A stretch of 64,000 nt of DNA from Callorhinus ursinus. Taxonomy: Eukaryota > Chordata > Mammalia > Carnivora > Otariidae. How positions within the stretch are numbered: the first letter of the stretch is position 1; every line of letters begins with the position of its first letter. The notes under the pieces were generated by a model. That model ran no database searches. It worked only from the letters and a program-made list of their open reading frames with translations, and was not told the DNA's origin. This document shows positions 61,201-63,579 of the stretch, in pieces. Made by a program: the position numbers and the translations under genes. Location of the stretch: the NCBI RefSeq assembly GCF_003265705.1, contig NW_020312817.1:26865861-26929860 (forward strand). Direction: 5' to 3'.

Positions 61201-63579
61201 CAGAAGAAATTGATAGACTTCATAAGCAGACACTTTGATGATGAGAGGAGCAAGTACTTGAAGTTGATCTGGTTTATTAAAGGTGGACTCAGTTTTCCCT
61301 TGGTTTTTGTCTTCATCATAAACTCAGATCATAAAACCGGAATTTGCTTTGTGAGTTTATTGCAGGAGATTTAATGAGAGGTAGACCTTACTTGCTTTGG
61401 AAGAACAAAGAACGGATCTTTTATAACTGAGCAGAGAAGAGGATATAACAATGTTGACCTTACTGAAGAGAGACTAGAATCTGAAGAGTTTAAGTGTAAA
61501 ATGTTAAAATTTATTTAAGAAATTACTTCCTTGAGACTTAATGGCATACGGGCTCCTGGGTGGCTCAGTCATTTAAGCGTCGGACTCTTGATTTCTGCTC
61601 ATATCATGATCTCAGGGTCATGAGATCGAGCCCTGCATCGGGCTCCTTACTGGGTATGGAGCCTGCTTAAGATTCTCCCTCTCCCTCTCTCCCTTTCACC
61701 AAAAAAAAAAGGGGGGGGGAAGACTTAATGGTATAAGGAAGCAGGTAAGGGCCTGAGAGTTGAATATCCTGAATTATATAGTCTTTGCTATATTGTACAC
61801 TGGTAACATTTAACCTAGAGATTCCAGATCTCTAGGTAGGGGTAAGAATACCTGCCATTGGTAGTCACGGGGATGCTCTGAAAATGAAATGTTTGACAGT
61901 ACCTTAAGTAATGGTGTACAAAGCTGTTCAGGTACAAGTCTCTTAAAATTATTAATGAGGAGCGCCTGGGTGGCTCAGCCGTTAAGCATCTGCCTTCGGC
62001 TCAGGTCATGATCCCAGGGTCTTGGGATCGAGCCCGGTGTTGGGCTCCCTGCTCCGCGAGAAGCCTGCTTCTCCCTCTCCCACTCCCCCTGCTTGTGTTC
62101 CCTCTCTCACTGTGTCTCTCTCCGTCAAATAAATAAATAAAATCTTTAAAAAAAAATTATTGGGGCTCCTGGGTGGCTCAGTCGTTAAACGTCTGCCTTC
62201 GGCTCAGGTCATGATCCCAGGGTCCTGGGATCGAGCCCCGCATCAGGCTCCCTGCTCGGCAGAAGCCTGCTTCTCCCTCTCCCACTCCCCCTGCTTATGT
62301 TTTCTCTCTCTGTGTCTCTCTCTGTCAAATAAATAAAAAAATAAGAAAAAATTAATGAAATTATATCCTAAATGAATTAGTATATTTTGCATATTGCTAT
62401 CATACAACGATTGCAGGAAGAGCAAGGAGATGGACTTCTCGCTTTATTAAGGACCACTTATTTGCCAAGTCTGTTGCCCATTATATGAAGTTGTTAGTAC
62501 ACAAGTATAGATAAAATGTCCCCAGTTCTGTTTTTCCCAGAATGACCTCTTAACCTCTGGCAGATAGTTTGAGTTCATTCTTGCTGTCTGAGTGAACAAG
62601 TATCTGTGTTGTGAAGTTTGTTCTGAGGAACCCAGCAGATAGATCCTCAAGGCCCTTGCAGGGGGACTTTGAGTCCTCCTTCTTCCAACTTCATGTTTAT
62701 GTGAAGCTAGATTTTTCCATATACTTCCATCTGAACAATATATTGTAACAAATTGAATGTAGAGGCAAATAGGAAATCAAGATCTCTTCTATTAAACCAT
62801 ATCCATTTGGAAGGGATACAAAATTTCGAGAGAGTTGTTTTTTTTTTAAGATTTTTATTTATTTATTTGAGAGAGAGAGAACACAAGCAGGGGGAGAAGC
62901 AGACTCCCTGCTGAGCAGAGAGCCCGTTGCTGGCCTTGATCCCAGGACCATGAGATCATGACCTGAGCTGAAGGCAAACACTTAACCAACTGAGCTACCC
63001 AGGCGCCCTGAGAGAGATTTTTTTAATGTAAAATGGTACTACTTTTTCCCACTGAAATTTTTTTTTTAAAAGGTTTGGCAAAGGGGTGCCTGGGTGGCTC
63101 AGTTGTTAAATGTCTGCCTTTGGCTCAGGTCCTGATCCCAGGGTTCTGGGATCAAGCCCCACATTGGTTTCCCTGCTCAGCGGGAGGTCTGCTTCTCCCT
63201 CTCCAACTCTTCCGGCTGTGTTCCCTCTCTTACTGTCTCTGTCAAATAAATAAAATCTTAAAAAAAAAAAAAGGTTTGGCAAAGAGTTATTTTTCATTAT
63301 GAAGGAATTGTAATGCCATACAGATTTGGATCACATCTGAAGATGCCAGTTTGTTCTAACAGACTGACCCTTAGTGTTTTGCTGGGGGACATAAAACTGA
63401 GATACTGTGACATGATAGCATTTCAGTTTTGCTTCTAGTTGCGGCAGTTTGCTTTTAAAAAGCACTCAATTCTGTTTATGCTTTCTTCCCTTCTTCCTCA
63501 GGTTTGTTTAAGCATCTTAAATACGTGGCATGGAAGACCAGAAGAGAAGTGGAATCCTCAGACCTCAAGCTTTTTGCAA
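3801..63579 (+). CDS. BIRC6: BIRC6 (BRUCE/Apollon), partial: 14 internal exons of the C-terminal region
   Basis: The exons join into one open frame that I recognise as the C-terminal part of BIRC6, a very large (about 4,850-residue) membrane-associated inhibitor-of-apoptosis protein. It carries a BIR domain near the N terminus (not in this window) and a C-terminal UBC domain, and it acts as an E2/E3 hybrid that ubiquitinates caspases, SMAC, HTRA2 and autophagy factors. Exons: 3801-3932, 4696-4863, 6060-6233, 7339-7535, 8953-9253, 11866-12083, 14169-14333, 15190-15358, 38791-39001, 51274-51419, 52070-52180, 57775-57992, 59658-59819, 63502-63579. All introns are GT-AG and every junction keeps phase. 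The total is 2,450 nt with no internal stop, so the copy looks functional. Upstream exons and the final exons lie outside the window. The identification rests on remembered protein sequence, not on a search. Confidence 0.97.
3933..4695 (+). other. BIRC6: BIRC6 intron
   Basis: A 763-nt intron with GTATGC donor and TTCTTTTAG acceptor. It is AT-rich and no repeat family is recognised. Confidence 0.85.
4696..4863 (+). CDS. BIRC6: BIRC6 internal exon (Ser/Arg/Pro-rich, then helix)
   Basis: A 168-nt exon with acceptor TTCTTTTAG and donor GTAATG. It encodes (G)[20 protein letters not shown], a basic proline/serine stretch that looks disordered and phosphorylatable, followed by a hydrophobic helix-like [10 protein letters not shown]. 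The splice phase (2 bases in, 1 base out) matches both neighbours. Confidence 0.95.
5360..5795 (+). mobile_element. Ancient MER-type DNA-transposon-like repeat, split by a SINE
   Basis: The ends AGAGATCAACATATGGCC and GAAAAGATTTTGCCAACC resemble the inverted termini of a common mammalian non-autonomous element. Internal landmarks such as TTTATTGAAATACAGCTATG and GCAGAGACCATATAG are recognisable. I do not assign a family name. Confidence 0.5.
5425..5619 (-). mobile_element. CAN-SINE, older copy
   Basis: Antisense copy ending CCACCCAGGCTCCCC, nested in the MER-type repeat. The body is diverged from the young copies. Confidence 0.9.
6060..6233 (+). CDS. BIRC6: BIRC6 internal exon
   Basis: A 174-nt exon encoding (G)[20 protein letters not shown], then a strand-like [15 protein letters not shown] segment and FKRLHPEK. 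Helix-then-strand patterning suggests a folded module, possibly part of the ubiquitin-like fold reported for BIRC6 from structural work, but I cannot verify that here. Acceptor CATTTTTAG, donor GTATGT. Confidence 0.95.
6632..6816 (-). mobile_element. CAN-SINE, full length, with target duplication
   Basis: Antisense copy flanked by TATGGTGTAATTTTT at 6617-6631 and 6819-6833. The head end reads CCACCCAGGCACCC. Confidence 0.94.
6990..7153 (+). mobile_element. MER5A-like hAT-Charlie relic
   Basis: It starts near ATGCTTCTCAAACTC and ends near CTACACTTTGAGTAG, with the central ATTCAGTAGGTCAGGGGTGG and TTCTACATTTC landmarks of MER5A, a non-autonomous hAT element with short inverted ends. Confidence 0.75.
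7339..7535 (+). CDS. BIRC6: BIRC6 internal exon
   Basis: A 197-nt exon bounded by TTGTTCTAG and GTAAGA. It encodes (D)[20 protein letters not shown], an acidic loop-like stretch, then [20 protein letters not shown] and YPEVIQQ, a helical-repeat-like hydrophobic segment. It ends in phase 0. The acidic part has three cysteines (SCPED, DECMD, ETCPI). Confidence 0.95.
7536..8952 (+). other. BIRC6: BIRC6 intron
   Basis: A 1,417-nt intron with GTAAGA donor and a T11-AG acceptor. It contains an ancient interspersed repeat (about 8140-8475) and no CAN-SINE. Confidence 0.85.
8140..8475 (+). mobile_element. Ancient mammalian interspersed repeat, class not assigned
   Basis: The signature TAGGGCTGCTGCAACAAAGG, then AACAACAGAAATTTATTC, and a 3' part with GATCCACCCTCATCC is a widespread mammalian repeat pattern. 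I do not trust my memory for the family name. Confidence 0.5.
8953..9253 (+). CDS. BIRC6: BIRC6 internal exon, starts with donor-like GTGAGT
   Basis: The largest exon in the window at 301 nt. It encodes [20 protein letters not shown], a low-complexity linker, then [20 protein letters not shown] and a hydrophobic [20 protein letters not shown] helix pair ending GVTDDGEG. The acceptor is a long T-run plus AG and the donor is a consensus GTAAGT. The exon's first six bases are themselves GTGAGT, a perfect 5' splice-site consensus, so a recursive-splicing-like step is possible in principle. Confidence 0.95.
9886..10073 (+). mobile_element. CAN-SINE, full length, with target duplication
   Basis: Head GGGCGCCTGGGTGGCTCAG; exact 15-bp duplication AGAACTTCAGATTTT at 9871-9885 and 10074-10088. 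A well-preserved young-type copy. Confidence 0.95.
10251..10527 (+). mobile_element. L1 3'-UTR fragment (carnivore type)
   Basis: The purine-rich start (GGAAGGGAAAAAATGAAGG) is followed by AACCATGAGAGACTATGGAC, GATGGGTATTAAAGAGGG and AACACTACATCAAAAACTAA, ending in A-rich sequence. It matches the 3' end of carnivore L1 in sense orientation, as does 60780-61040. Confidence 0.88.
10911..11099 (+). mobile_element. CAN-SINE, full length, with target duplication
   Basis: Flanked by AAAAAATGGTGACATT at 10895-10910 and 11100-11115. Head GGGACACCTGGGTAGCTCAG, moderately diverged. Confidence 0.94.
11866..12083 (+). CDS. BIRC6: BIRC6 internal exon
   Basis: A 218-nt exon, acceptor TTAATCTAG, donor GTAGGT. 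It encodes (S)[20 protein letters not shown], then [20 protein letters not shown] and the helix-rich [20 protein letters not shown]. It ends in phase 0 after QAE. Consistent with an armadillo/HEAT-like helical scaffold part of BIRC6 (inference). Confidence 0.95.
12440..12643 (+). mobile_element. CAN-SINE, full length, with target duplication
   Basis: Exact 17-bp duplication AAAATAAGTTACTTCTG at 12423-12439 and 12644-12660. A long CT run is present in the body. Confidence 0.95.
13419..13608 (-). mobile_element. CAN-SINE, full length
   Basis: Antisense copy with GACAGACAGCGAGAGAGGGA body and CCACCCATGTGCCCC end. An imperfect AT-rich duplication (ATTTTTATTTATT-like) flanks it. Confidence 0.92.
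13625..14085 (-). mobile_element. L1 3' region fragment, antisense
   Basis: Characteristic antisense L1 landmarks: TTCTTCCATTGATGGGTATG, TGGGCTGTTTTGACTTTTTG, TATACCTAGGAATGGAATTG followed by CTGCGTCACATAG. It is old and contains a short (TA)n run near 13860. Confidence 0.75.
14169..14333 (+). CDS. BIRC6: BIRC6 internal exon
   Basis: A 165-nt exon in phase 0 at both ends, encoding [20 protein letters not shown], then [20 protein letters not shown] and [15 protein letters not shown]. The acceptor is TTATAAG. A second AG six bases downstream (CCACAG) would remove the first two residues in frame. Donor GTGTGC is weaker than consensus. Confidence 0.95.
14334..15189 (+). other. BIRC6: BIRC6 intron
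   Basis: An 856-nt intron with no recognised repeat. Donor GTGTGC, acceptor TATTTTTAG. Confidence 0.85.
15190..15358 (+). CDS. BIRC6: BIRC6 internal exon
   Basis: A 169-nt exon encoding [20 protein letters not shown], then [20 protein letters not shown] and [16 protein letters not shown], ending one base into a codon that is completed 23.4 kb downstream at 38791. Helical-repeat-like composition. Acceptor TATTTTTAG, donor GTAAAT. Confidence 0.95.
16744..16944 (+). mobile_element. CAN-SINE, young full-length copy with target duplication
   Basis: Exact duplication AAAATAATGTATTCAT at 16728-16743 and 16945-16960. Intact head GGGGCGCCTGGGTGGCTCAG and retained CpGs suggest a young insertion. The tRNA-like head has recognisable pol III A- and B-box positions (TGGCTCAGTTGG, GGATCGAGTCCC). 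Confidence 0.96.
17243..17434 (-). mobile_element. CAN-SINE, full length
   Basis: Antisense copy of the same subfamily as 16744-16944 (GAGGGTCAGAGGGAGAAGCA body, GACTCCAGGATCATGACCTG). No clean target duplication. Confidence 0.94.
17775..17967 (+). mobile_element. CAN-SINE, full length
   Basis: Head GGGGCACCTGGGTGGCTCAG. Near-identical flanks AATTCCAATTTTA and AATTCCGATTTTA mark the target duplication. Confidence 0.93.
18090..18200 (-). mobile_element. Old L1-type remnant, antisense
   Basis: CTTTAATCTGAAACATTTCC followed by TTTGTCTTTCATAATATTGA resembles antisense old L1 3'-UTR sequence, as at 30560-30620. Weak and short. Confidence 0.4.
19003..19123 (-). mobile_element. CAN-SINE, truncated
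   Basis: The antisense copy stops at CAGGGAACCCGG, lacking the tRNA-like head. It is still flanked by TTAAATTTGTTAAATT (about 18987-19002 and 19124-19139), so it inserted as a truncated element rather than being cut later. Confidence 0.88.
19352..19600 (-). mobile_element. L1 3'-UTR fragment, antisense
   Basis: TTATTATTATTAACATATAA, ATCATCTTACACAATACACA and CCATCACCCAGCCACCCCAT are the antisense of a carnivore L1 3' end. The open frame it contains is not a gene. Confidence 0.78.
20636..20750 (+). mobile_element. MIR-like remnant
   Basis: TTTATAGATGAGGAAGGAGT and GTTTAGCAGTAATATGGCC resemble the MIR/MIR3 core. Low confidence because it is short and diverged. Confidence 0.4.
20759..20936 (-). 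mobile_element. CAN-SINE, diverged copy
   Basis: The antisense copy has an internally altered head (AACCTGAGCCGAAACCAAGG, then GCCACCCTGGCACCCC). A CACAAATT-like duplication flanks it. Confidence 0.85.
20957..21158 (-). mobile_element. CAN-SINE, full length
   Basis: Antisense copy with a GGCAGACGGAGAGGCAGAGG body, flanked by CAAATTTTCAAA at about 20940 and 21158. It lies directly next to the preceding SINE in the same orientation. Confidence 0.92.
23404..23588 (+). mobile_element. CAN-SINE, full length
   Basis: Head GGGGCTCCTGGGTGGCTCAG. Imperfect flanks AGATGTCTTTTCA / AGATGTTCTTTCA. An internal TGTGTGCGCGTGCAC run is present. Confidence 0.92.
23657..23810 (-). mobile_element. CAN-SINE with internal deletion
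   Basis: The antisense copy ends CCACCCAGGTGCCCC but jumps from AAAGGCAGG straight to TGAGCCACC, so part of the A-box region is missing. It is shorter than its neighbours. Confidence 0.88.
24881..24980 (-). mobile_element. Short CAN-SINE subfamily copy
   Basis: An antisense 100-bp element lacking the CT-rich body (tRNA-like head GCTGGCTCAG equivalent at its right end). Exact duplication TGTGTCTTGTTT at 24869-24880 and 24981-24992. Confidence 0.9.
25583..25739 (-). mobile_element. CAN-SINE with internal deletion
   Basis: In this antisense copy GAGCCTGACCTGAGCCGAAG fuses two body parts, so about 40 bases including the B-box side are absent. The flank CATTTATATATT is duplicated. Confidence 0.9.
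26407..26587 (-). mobile_element. CAN-SINE, older copy
   Basis: Antisense copy with GAGCGTGCCAGCATGAGGGG body and CCACCCAGGCGCC end. Flanks CTAGTTAC / CTAGTTGCTAC are imperfect. Confidence 0.9.
27208..27397 (+). mobile_element. CAN-SINE shared by both arms of the inverted duplication
   Basis: Head GGGATGCCTGGGTGGCTCAG. The same element occurs in reverse at 31637-31833, so it was present before the duplication. The other copy has an A-tail about 8 bases longer. Confidence 0.94.
27491..27693 (-). mobile_element. CAN-SINE present only in the left arm
   Basis: A young-type antisense copy with intact CpGs (CCCGATGCGGGACTCGATCC). The right arm has the uninterrupted site (ACCTTAAAATGAAC in reverse), so this insertion followed the duplication. 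The target duplication is short, about CTTA. Confidence 0.94.
27822..28032 (+). mobile_element. CAN-SINE, full length; contains the duplication breakpoint
   Basis: Exact 13-bp duplication AAAGTTCTTTATA at 27809-27821 and 28033-28045. Only its first 38 or so bases are found in the right arm (31377-31416), which places the inner breakpoint at 27859. A C-run of about 10 follows CATG in the body. Confidence 0.96.
28590..29440 (-). mobile_element. Old L1 fragment, antisense, internally deleted
   Basis: Landmarks in order: CACCATTATAGTATCACACA, TAACCACTGATCTTTTTACA, CAGAATGTCATATAGTTGGA, GTTATGAATAAAACTGCTG, then a jump to CATTGATCTATTTGTCTATT and ATATCCACAAAATAACTTAC. This is antisense L1 3' UTR fused to ORF2 3' sequence, with a deletion near 29180. 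Confidence 0.82.
29660..30250. other. Intronic sequence, possible old LINE debris
   Basis: Nothing is firmly recognised. Short matches (TGCTGTGGTGACTAATTTTG, TAGGATTAATTTTTAGAGTT) hint at very old LINE remnants. Open frames here have no support. Confidence 0.35.
30250..30930 (-). mobile_element. Old L1 3' region remnants, antisense
   Basis: CCTTTAATCTGGAACATTTC, GCATAATGAACCTCCATGAG, TTTTAAGGCAAATCTAAGAC and TCATTTTGTGCATGCC follow the order seen in antisense old L1 3' UTRs. Diverged; boundaries uncertain. Confidence 0.5.
30936..31118 (-). mobile_element. CAN-SINE, full length
   Basis: Antisense copy with near-identical flanks AACAGTAGCATT and AATAGTAGCATC. An extra TGCACCTCGGGGC lies in the middle of the body. 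Confidence 0.9.
31377..31416 (-). mobile_element. CAN-SINE head fragment at duplication breakpoint
   Basis: Only GGCAGATGCTTAACCATCTG and CCACCCAGGCGCCCC of the antisense head are present. It corresponds exactly to the start of the SINE at 27822. Confidence 0.92.
31637..31833 (-). mobile_element. CAN-SINE, copy within the right arm
   Basis: The reverse-oriented counterpart of 27208-27397, including the unusual CCGACAGCAGATGC variant seen there as GCATCTGCTGTCGG. Confidence 0.94.
32697..32806 (+). mobile_element. Short CAN-SINE subfamily copy
   Basis: Head GGCCCCTGGCTGGCTCAG, body GCTCCACATTGGGTGTAGAG and an AAAATAAAATC tail, without the CT-rich body. Old type. Confidence 0.88.
33105..33335 (+). 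mobile_element. MIR SINE
   Basis: GTGTAGACTTCAGGGCTGGA, CAGCCTTGAGCAAGTTCTTC, GGAAAATGAAGATAGTATTT, TACCTCATGGAATTGTCAG and TGCTTAGAACAGTTCCTGCC reproduce the full MIR order in sense orientation. The long open frame here is not a gene. Confidence 0.88.
33902..34040 (-). mobile_element. CAN-SINE with internal deletion
   Basis: In this antisense copy GCAGAGCAGGAGGCAGACTC fuses the body to the A-box side, losing about 50 bases. Flanks TATATTTTTATTCTT / TATACCTTTATTCTT. Confidence 0.9.
34133..34320 (+). mobile_element. CAN-SINE with long CT run
   Basis: Exact duplication AAAATTTCTTTCCT at 34119-34132 and 34321-34334. The body has an uninterrupted (CT)n run of about 16 units (34258-34289), likely length-variable. 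Confidence 0.95.
34444..34655 (+). mobile_element. CAN-SINE, full length
   Basis: Head GGGGCGCCTGGGTGGCTCAG. Flanks CACAATGTTGCCT / CACAGTGTTGCCT. Its A-tail runs into a short CA repeat. Confidence 0.94.
35099..35245 (+). mobile_element. CAN-SINE, older copy
   Basis: Diverged head TGGGGCACCTGGGAGGTGCT with a duplicated-looking GTGCTCAG. The body ends in a short A-rich tail, and a second SINE in the opposite orientation follows within a few bases. Confidence 0.85.
35256..35437 (-). mobile_element. CAN-SINE, opposite orientation, next to 35099-35245
   Basis: Antisense copy ending GTCACCCAGGAGCCCC, followed by an orphan AAATAAATAAATCTT-A(14) SINE tail (35440-35468) that may belong to the interrupted + strand SINE. 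Confidence 0.88.
35858..36012 (+). mobile_element. Small DNA-transposon relic with inverted ends
   Basis: CTGTGCTGTCCAGAATGG at the left and ATTGGACAACTCAG at the right are inverted complements. The middle is AT-rich (TTTAATTAAATTTAAATAGC). It is a common mammalian non-autonomous element; a more decayed relative lies near 1850-1985. Confidence 0.58.
36278..36400 (+). mobile_element. Short CAN-SINE subfamily copy
   Basis: GGGGTGCTTGGCTGGCTTAG head, B-box GTGAGTTCGAGCCCC and ACGTTGTGTGTATAGC body, then A-rich tail. No CT-rich body. Confidence 0.9.
36580..37010 (-). mobile_element. Old L1 3' fragment, antisense, split by a SINE
   Basis: TTTTTAAATGCTACATAGGA, AGTGATATTGCTAGGTCATA, ATGCCAGATTGGTTATCAAG resemble antisense L1 3' sequence. 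The SINE at 36725-36874 interrupts it. Confidence 0.55.
36725..36874 (-). mobile_element. Short CAN-SINE with a second tail fragment inside
   Basis: Exact duplication AAAAACAGTATTATAT at 36709-36724 and 36876-36891. The body is interrupted by an A-rich SINE-tail-like piece (AAAAATAAAAATCTTTTAAA, about 36810-36832). Confidence 0.9.
37687..37789 (+). mobile_element. Short CAN-SINE subfamily copy with target duplication
   Basis: Flanked by AAAAAAGTTGTTAG at 37673-37686 and 37790-37803. Head GGGCACCTGGCTGGCTCAG, B-box GAGTTCAAACCCC. Confidence 0.93.
38307..38490 (+). mobile_element. CAN-SINE, first of two at one target site
   Basis: Head GGGGTGCCTGGGTGGCTCAG. The target sequence AAGATCTGAGTAGA lies at 38293-38306 and again at 38493-38506. 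Confidence 0.95.
38508..38706 (+). mobile_element. CAN-SINE, second at the same target site
   Basis: It starts about 38511 (GGGCACCTGGGTGGCTCACT) after the second copy of AAGATCTGAGTAGA and is followed by a third at 38709-38722. It ends about 70 bases before the exon acceptor at 38790. Confidence 0.94.
38791..39001 (+). CDS. BIRC6: BIRC6 internal exon
   Basis: A 211-nt exon, acceptor CTTCTTATAG, donor GTAGTA (sub-consensus). It encodes (V)[20 protein letters not shown], then [14 protein letters not shown], an acidic [14 protein letters not shown] stretch and a helical [16 protein letters not shown]. It ends two bases into an arginine codon completed at 51274. Two SINEs sit immediately upstream. 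Confidence 0.96.
39100..39500 (-). mobile_element. Old L1-like remnant, antisense
   Basis: TTGGACATTTGGGTTATTTT and CATAGAATTGTTGGGTTTAT resemble antisense L1 3' sequence. Strongly diverged. Confidence 0.42.
40884..41074 (+). mobile_element. CAN-SINE, young full-length copy with target duplication
   Basis: Exact duplication AAAAGTAAACTTGA at 40870-40883 and 41075-41088. Intact head GGGCGCCTGGGTGGCTCAG and retained CpGs. It is the last CAN-SINE before a 12-kb gap. Confidence 0.96.
42590..43070. other. Possible ancient LINE-like sequence
   Basis: TTTAACAGATGTTTATTGAA and GGAGATGAGGCTAGAGAGGA, then GCAGGAGCTCAAAGG resemble parts of old mammalian repeats. No family is assigned. Confidence 0.3.
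44183..44225 (+). other. Candidate alternative (terminal or poison) exon of BIRC6
   Basis: A good acceptor (TTACTTTATTTCAG) is followed by a frame that continues the preceding exon's split codon: (R)[13 protein letters not shown] and a stop at 44223-44225. A weak donor (CACCTGTAAAA) near 44270 could make it a cassette that triggers decay, or it could be a terminal exon. There is no transcript evidence; it could be chance. Confidence 0.3.
45060..45230. mobile_element. MIR-like remnant
   Basis: TTATTATTGTCATTTGACAG followed by AGAATGAAACT and GTAGGTTATAAATCTGGCAT follows a MIR-type core. Diverged. Confidence 0.45.
45700..45860 (+). mobile_element. MIR-like remnant
   Basis: TTTTATAAATGAGGAAAACA, TTTGTTCTAGGTCCTCTGAT and AATGGCAGAGCTGTGATAAC reproduce the MIR core order. 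Confidence 0.6.
48310..48560 (-). pseudogene. hAT-superfamily transposase fragment (decayed)
   Basis: Read on the minus strand, about 65 codons give [20 protein letters not shown] followed by [20 protein letters not shown]. The [11 protein letters not shown] motif carries the second catalytic aspartate of hAT transposases (codon at 48447-48449), and CF-HTLNLVV is the conserved element after it. One in-frame stop lies 10 codons upstream of the aspartate region's start, with a frameshift near 48500. The rest of the transposase is not recognisable. It could come from an old Charlie/ZBED-like element; family not assigned. Confidence 0.75.
51012..51032 (+). repeat. Short (TTTA)n microsatellite
   Basis: About five TTTA units in unique intron sequence. 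Confidence 0.8.
51274..51419 (+). CDS. BIRC6: BIRC6 internal exon
   Basis: A 146-nt exon whose first base completes the Arg codon from 12.3 kb upstream. It encodes [20 protein letters not shown], then [20 protein letters not shown] and TSLRQANQ. Basic/acidic linker followed by an amphipathic helix. The acceptor TTAAAAAAAAAATTCAG has adenines where pyrimidines are usual; donor GTATAG is weak. Confidence 0.95.
51420..52069 (+). other. BIRC6: BIRC6 intron
   Basis: A 650-nt intron, AT-rich, without recognised repeats. Acceptor AAATAACAG with a poor pyrimidine tract. Confidence 0.85.
52070..52180 (+). CDS. BIRC6: BIRC6 internal exon with coding A8 run
   Basis: A 111-nt exon encoding (E)[20 protein letters not shown], then [16 protein letters not shown], a lysine-rich helical segment just before the UBC region. 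The exon opens with eight adenines directly after the acceptor CAG. Donor is consensus GTAAGT. Confidence 0.95.
52506..52554 (+). repeat. 17-bp direct repeat flanking a bare A-run
   Basis: AAGACCTCTCCATTTCT occurs at 52506-52522 and 52538-52554, separated only by TT plus 13 A. This looks like a target duplication around a retroposed poly-A tail with no body. Confidence 0.85.
53173..53384 (+). mobile_element. CAN-SINE, older copy with target duplication
   Basis: Flanks TAAACACTTGAATTCAGG at about 53155-53172 and 53385-53402. The head is shortened (GGGCTCCTCAGTCGGTTAGG). Confidence 0.92.
53825..54015 (+). mobile_element. CAN-SINE, full length
   Basis: Head GGGGTGCCTGGGTGGCTCAG. Flanks TGAAATACTTGA / TGAAATACTCAA. 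The segment between AGGTC and CCTGGAGCC has lost the usual ATGATCC. Confidence 0.93.
54301..54335 (+). repeat. Short GGAAT-type repeat
   Basis: Five GGAAT units and one GGAGT in 35 bases (GGAATGGAATTCCGGAGTGG, then AATGGAATGGAATTT). It is isolated in unique intron sequence. Confidence 0.7.
55130..55327 (-). mobile_element. CAN-SINE, antisense member of an inverted pair
   Basis: Poly-T, ATTTATTTGACAGAGAGAGA body, head end AGCCCCCCAGGAGCCCC. A fragment of another SINE tail (AAATAAATAAATAAAATCTT) lies just upstream at 55098-55118. Confidence 0.92.
55349..55494 (+). mobile_element. CAN-SINE, sense member of an inverted pair
   Basis: Head GGGGGGCACCTGGGGGGCTT, shortened CT body and ACATAAATAAATAAAATA tail. 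It starts about 20 bases after the antisense copy. Confidence 0.9.
55495..55900 (+). mobile_element. Ancient mammalian interspersed repeat, class not assigned
   Basis: ATTTCACAGTTTCCTTGGGT, GCTCACTCATGTGACGGTTG, GCCATGTGGGCCTTTCCATA and AAGTGAGTCACTAAATCTAG form a known widespread repeat order. I withhold the family name. Confidence 0.5.
55925..56102 (-). mobile_element. CAN-SINE, old copy
   Basis: Strongly diverged antisense copy ending CCACCCAGGTGCCCC, with AGTAGGGGGAGGGGCAGAGG in the body. Confidence 0.85.
56575..56695 (+). mobile_element. L2 3'-end remnant
   Basis: TATAAACTCCTTGAAGGCAG, TAGCCTAGAGCCTTGCACTT and GGTAAGTTCTTGGTGA follow the 3' end of LINE L2 in sense orientation. Confidence 0.7.
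57254..57363 (+). mobile_element. Short CAN-SINE subfamily copy with target duplication
   Basis: Exact duplication AAAAATCATTTCCTG at 57239-57253 and 57364-57378. Clear tRNA-like A-box TGGCTCAGTTGG and B-box AAGTTCGAGCCCC. Confidence 0.95.
57472..57665 (-). mobile_element. L1 3' fragment, antisense
   Basis: GTATAGTTGACACACAATGT, CATTAGTTTCAGGCATACAA and ACCATCTGTCACC-like TGCCATCTGTCACCATACAG are antisense L1 landmarks. Confidence 0.75.
57775..57992 (+). CDS. BIRC6: BIRC6 internal exon, entry to UBC domain
   Basis: A 218-nt exon encoding (D)[20 protein letters not shown], then [20 protein letters not shown], a serine-rich [17 protein letters not shown] stretch and DEERLDIMK. The last part is the N-terminal helix/strand region of the UBC (E2) fold. 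The exon has a short CpG-rich patch (GCCCGCGCCCGCCGCC, 57880-57895) unusual for this AT-rich region. Donor GTAGAA is weak. Confidence 0.96.
57993..59657 (+). other. BIRC6: BIRC6 intron
   Basis: A 1,665-nt intron with no recognised SINE or L1 and a 42-bp tandem duplication at 59223-59306. Acceptor GCATACTAG. Confidence 0.85.
59223..59306 (+). repeat. Exact tandem duplication, 42-bp unit, two copies
   Basis: The unit begins TACCCTCATACCTTTTGGAT and ends GAGTATACCTAAAA. The copies start at 59223 and 59265 and are identical. Confidence 0.95.
59658..59819 (+). CDS. BIRC6: BIRC6 internal exon, UBC core
   Basis: A 162-nt exon in phase 0 at both ends. It encodes [40 protein letters not shown] and [23 protein letters not shown], the YPSSPP turn and the strand before the active site are the E2 hallmarks. 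The usual HPN tripeptide is NPN here (codons 59793-59801), which I believe is normal for BIRC6. Donor GTAATG. Confidence 0.97.
60525..61183 (+). mobile_element. Chimeric L1 insertion: 3' UTR, poly-A, then an ORF2 fragment
   Basis: It is flanked by one exact duplication AAAAATTACTAGATG (60510-60524 and 61184-61198). The first part is L1 3' UTR ending in an A-rich tail near 61045. After it comes about 110 bases resembling L1 ORF2 (TTGGACTAGAAGACTCAGTA, CCCCTAATTTAATCTATAAA) and a second A-run. ORF2 normally lies upstream of the 3' UTR, so the order is rearranged. Confidence 0.8.
61549..61720 (+). mobile_element. CAN-SINE with A10-G9 tail
   Basis: Flanks AGACTTAATGGCATA (61534-61548) and AGACTTAATGGTATA (61721-61735). 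The tail is ten A followed by nine G instead of the usual AAATAAA...A(n). Confidence 0.92.
61967..62156 (+). mobile_element. CAN-SINE, first of a tandem pair
   Basis: Head GAGCGCCTGGGTGGCTCAGC. It inserted at AAAATTATTAATGA; the downstream AAAATTATT abuts the next SINE. Confidence 0.94.
62161..62350 (+). mobile_element. CAN-SINE, second of a tandem pair
   Basis: Head GGGGCTCCTGGGTGGCTCAG. It sits in the 3' flank of the first SINE and is followed by AAAATTAATGAAATTA. Confidence 0.93.
62842..63008 (-). mobile_element. CAN-SINE, slightly shortened
   Basis: Antisense copy with a CAAGCAGGGGGAGAAGCAGA deletion junction and CTACCCAGGCGCCC end. GAGAGAG-type flanks. Confidence 0.9.
63084..63268 (+). 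mobile_element. CAN-SINE, full length with target duplication
   Basis: Flanked by AAAAGGTTTGGCAAAG at 63068-63083 and 63269-63284. It ends 217 bases before the catalytic-cysteine exon begins its acceptor. Confidence 0.95.
63502..63579 (+). CDS. BIRC6: BIRC6 internal exon with UBC catalytic cysteine
   Basis: A 78-nt, phase-0 exon of 26 codons: [20 protein letters not shown] then TSSFLQ. The cysteine at 63505-63507 aligns with the thioester-forming cysteine of E2 enzymes (motif CL-IL---W), and the downstream KWNP matches the conserved W-P of E2s. Acceptor CTTCCTCAG, donor GTAAAC. The rest of the UBC fold and the C terminus lie beyond the window. Confidence 0.97.
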
